From: Fodinibacter sp035633415
GTDB lineage: Bacteria; Actinomycetota; Actinomycetes; Actinomycetales; Dermatophilaceae
Reading direction: 5' to 3'
DNA length: 6,213 nt
Assembly: GCA_035633415.1 (NCBI GenBank)
Contig: DASQEZ010000351.1
Span: forward strand, 1-6,213
Shown one piece after another: positions 6,172-6,213 of the stretch. Position numbers and translations under genes: made by a program. Position 1 is the first letter of the stretch. The number at the start of each line of letters is the position of its first letter. The notes beneath the pieces are model-generated. The model was given only the letters and a program-made list of their open reading frames with translations, was not told where the DNA came from and did no database searches.

Positions 6172-6213
6172 CCGGCGCCTACGCGACCTCGATCATCGTC
6201 GTCTCGGTGGTCC
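6168..6213 (+). CDS. 5' end of a downstream gene, truncated by window edge; possible membrane protein
   Basis: A GTG at 6168-6170 overlaps the ligase TGA (GTGA), with GGAG at 6156-6159 giving an 8-base ribosome-site spacing. The frame stays open to the edge and reads MTGAYATSIIVVSVV. The hydrophobic run looks like the start of a transmembrane helix near the N-terminus, so a transporter or other membrane protein is possible. Fifteen residues are too few to name a family. Evidence for the start is the coupling geometry and the SD. Confidence 0.5.
   Translation, partial: MTGAYATSIIVVSVV

Overview
The window is high-GC DNA with strong G/C bias at third codon positions, GTG as well as ATG starts, and two genes without a visible Shine-Dalgarno (SD) sequence. 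This and the family types point to a high-GC actinobacterium, plausibly a Nocardioides-like member of the Propionibacteriales; that placement is inference from style, not a database match. No rRNA, tRNA, CRISPR array, insertion sequence or phage gene was seen.

Layout. The left part is transcribed on the minus strand. A threonine ammonia-lyase gene (ilvA, 2670 to 1402) is followed by a short AT-rich island. That island carries a good promoter for a two-gene unit: a cytosolic DUF4097-type beta-repeat protein (1336 to 410), then a small DUF2089 zinc-ribbon/helix-turn-helix protein (413 to 15) whose GTG overlaps the preceding TGA. The two proteins share a short helical-hairpin motif, N-terminal in one and C-terminal in the other, which suggests they work together as a regulator/effector pair.

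The right part is an oxidation/acyl-activation locus. A cytochrome P450 (2706 to 4106, plus) is divergent from ilvA across only 35 bp. It is convergent, across 25 bp, with a Rieske [2Fe-2S] ferredoxin-like gene (4509 to 4132, minus). A 108-bp intergenic region separates the Rieske gene from a divergent 4-coumarate-CoA-ligase-like enzyme (4618 to 6171, plus). The ligase stop overlaps the GTG of a further gene cut off by the window edge, whose first 15 residues look like the start of a membrane helix.

How the genes may work together. IlvA feeds isoleucine synthesis or threonine breakdown through 2-oxobutanoate and has an ACT-type regulatory tail. The P450, Rieske protein and CoA ligase could form a small oxidation/CoA-activation module for a lipid or aromatic acid, but this rests on proximity only. 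The window reads as mostly ordinary chromosome. The points most worth a second look are the paired DUF2089/DUF4097 unit with its apparently leaderless promoter, and the Rieske protein with its long cluster spacing and unusual C-terminal segment.
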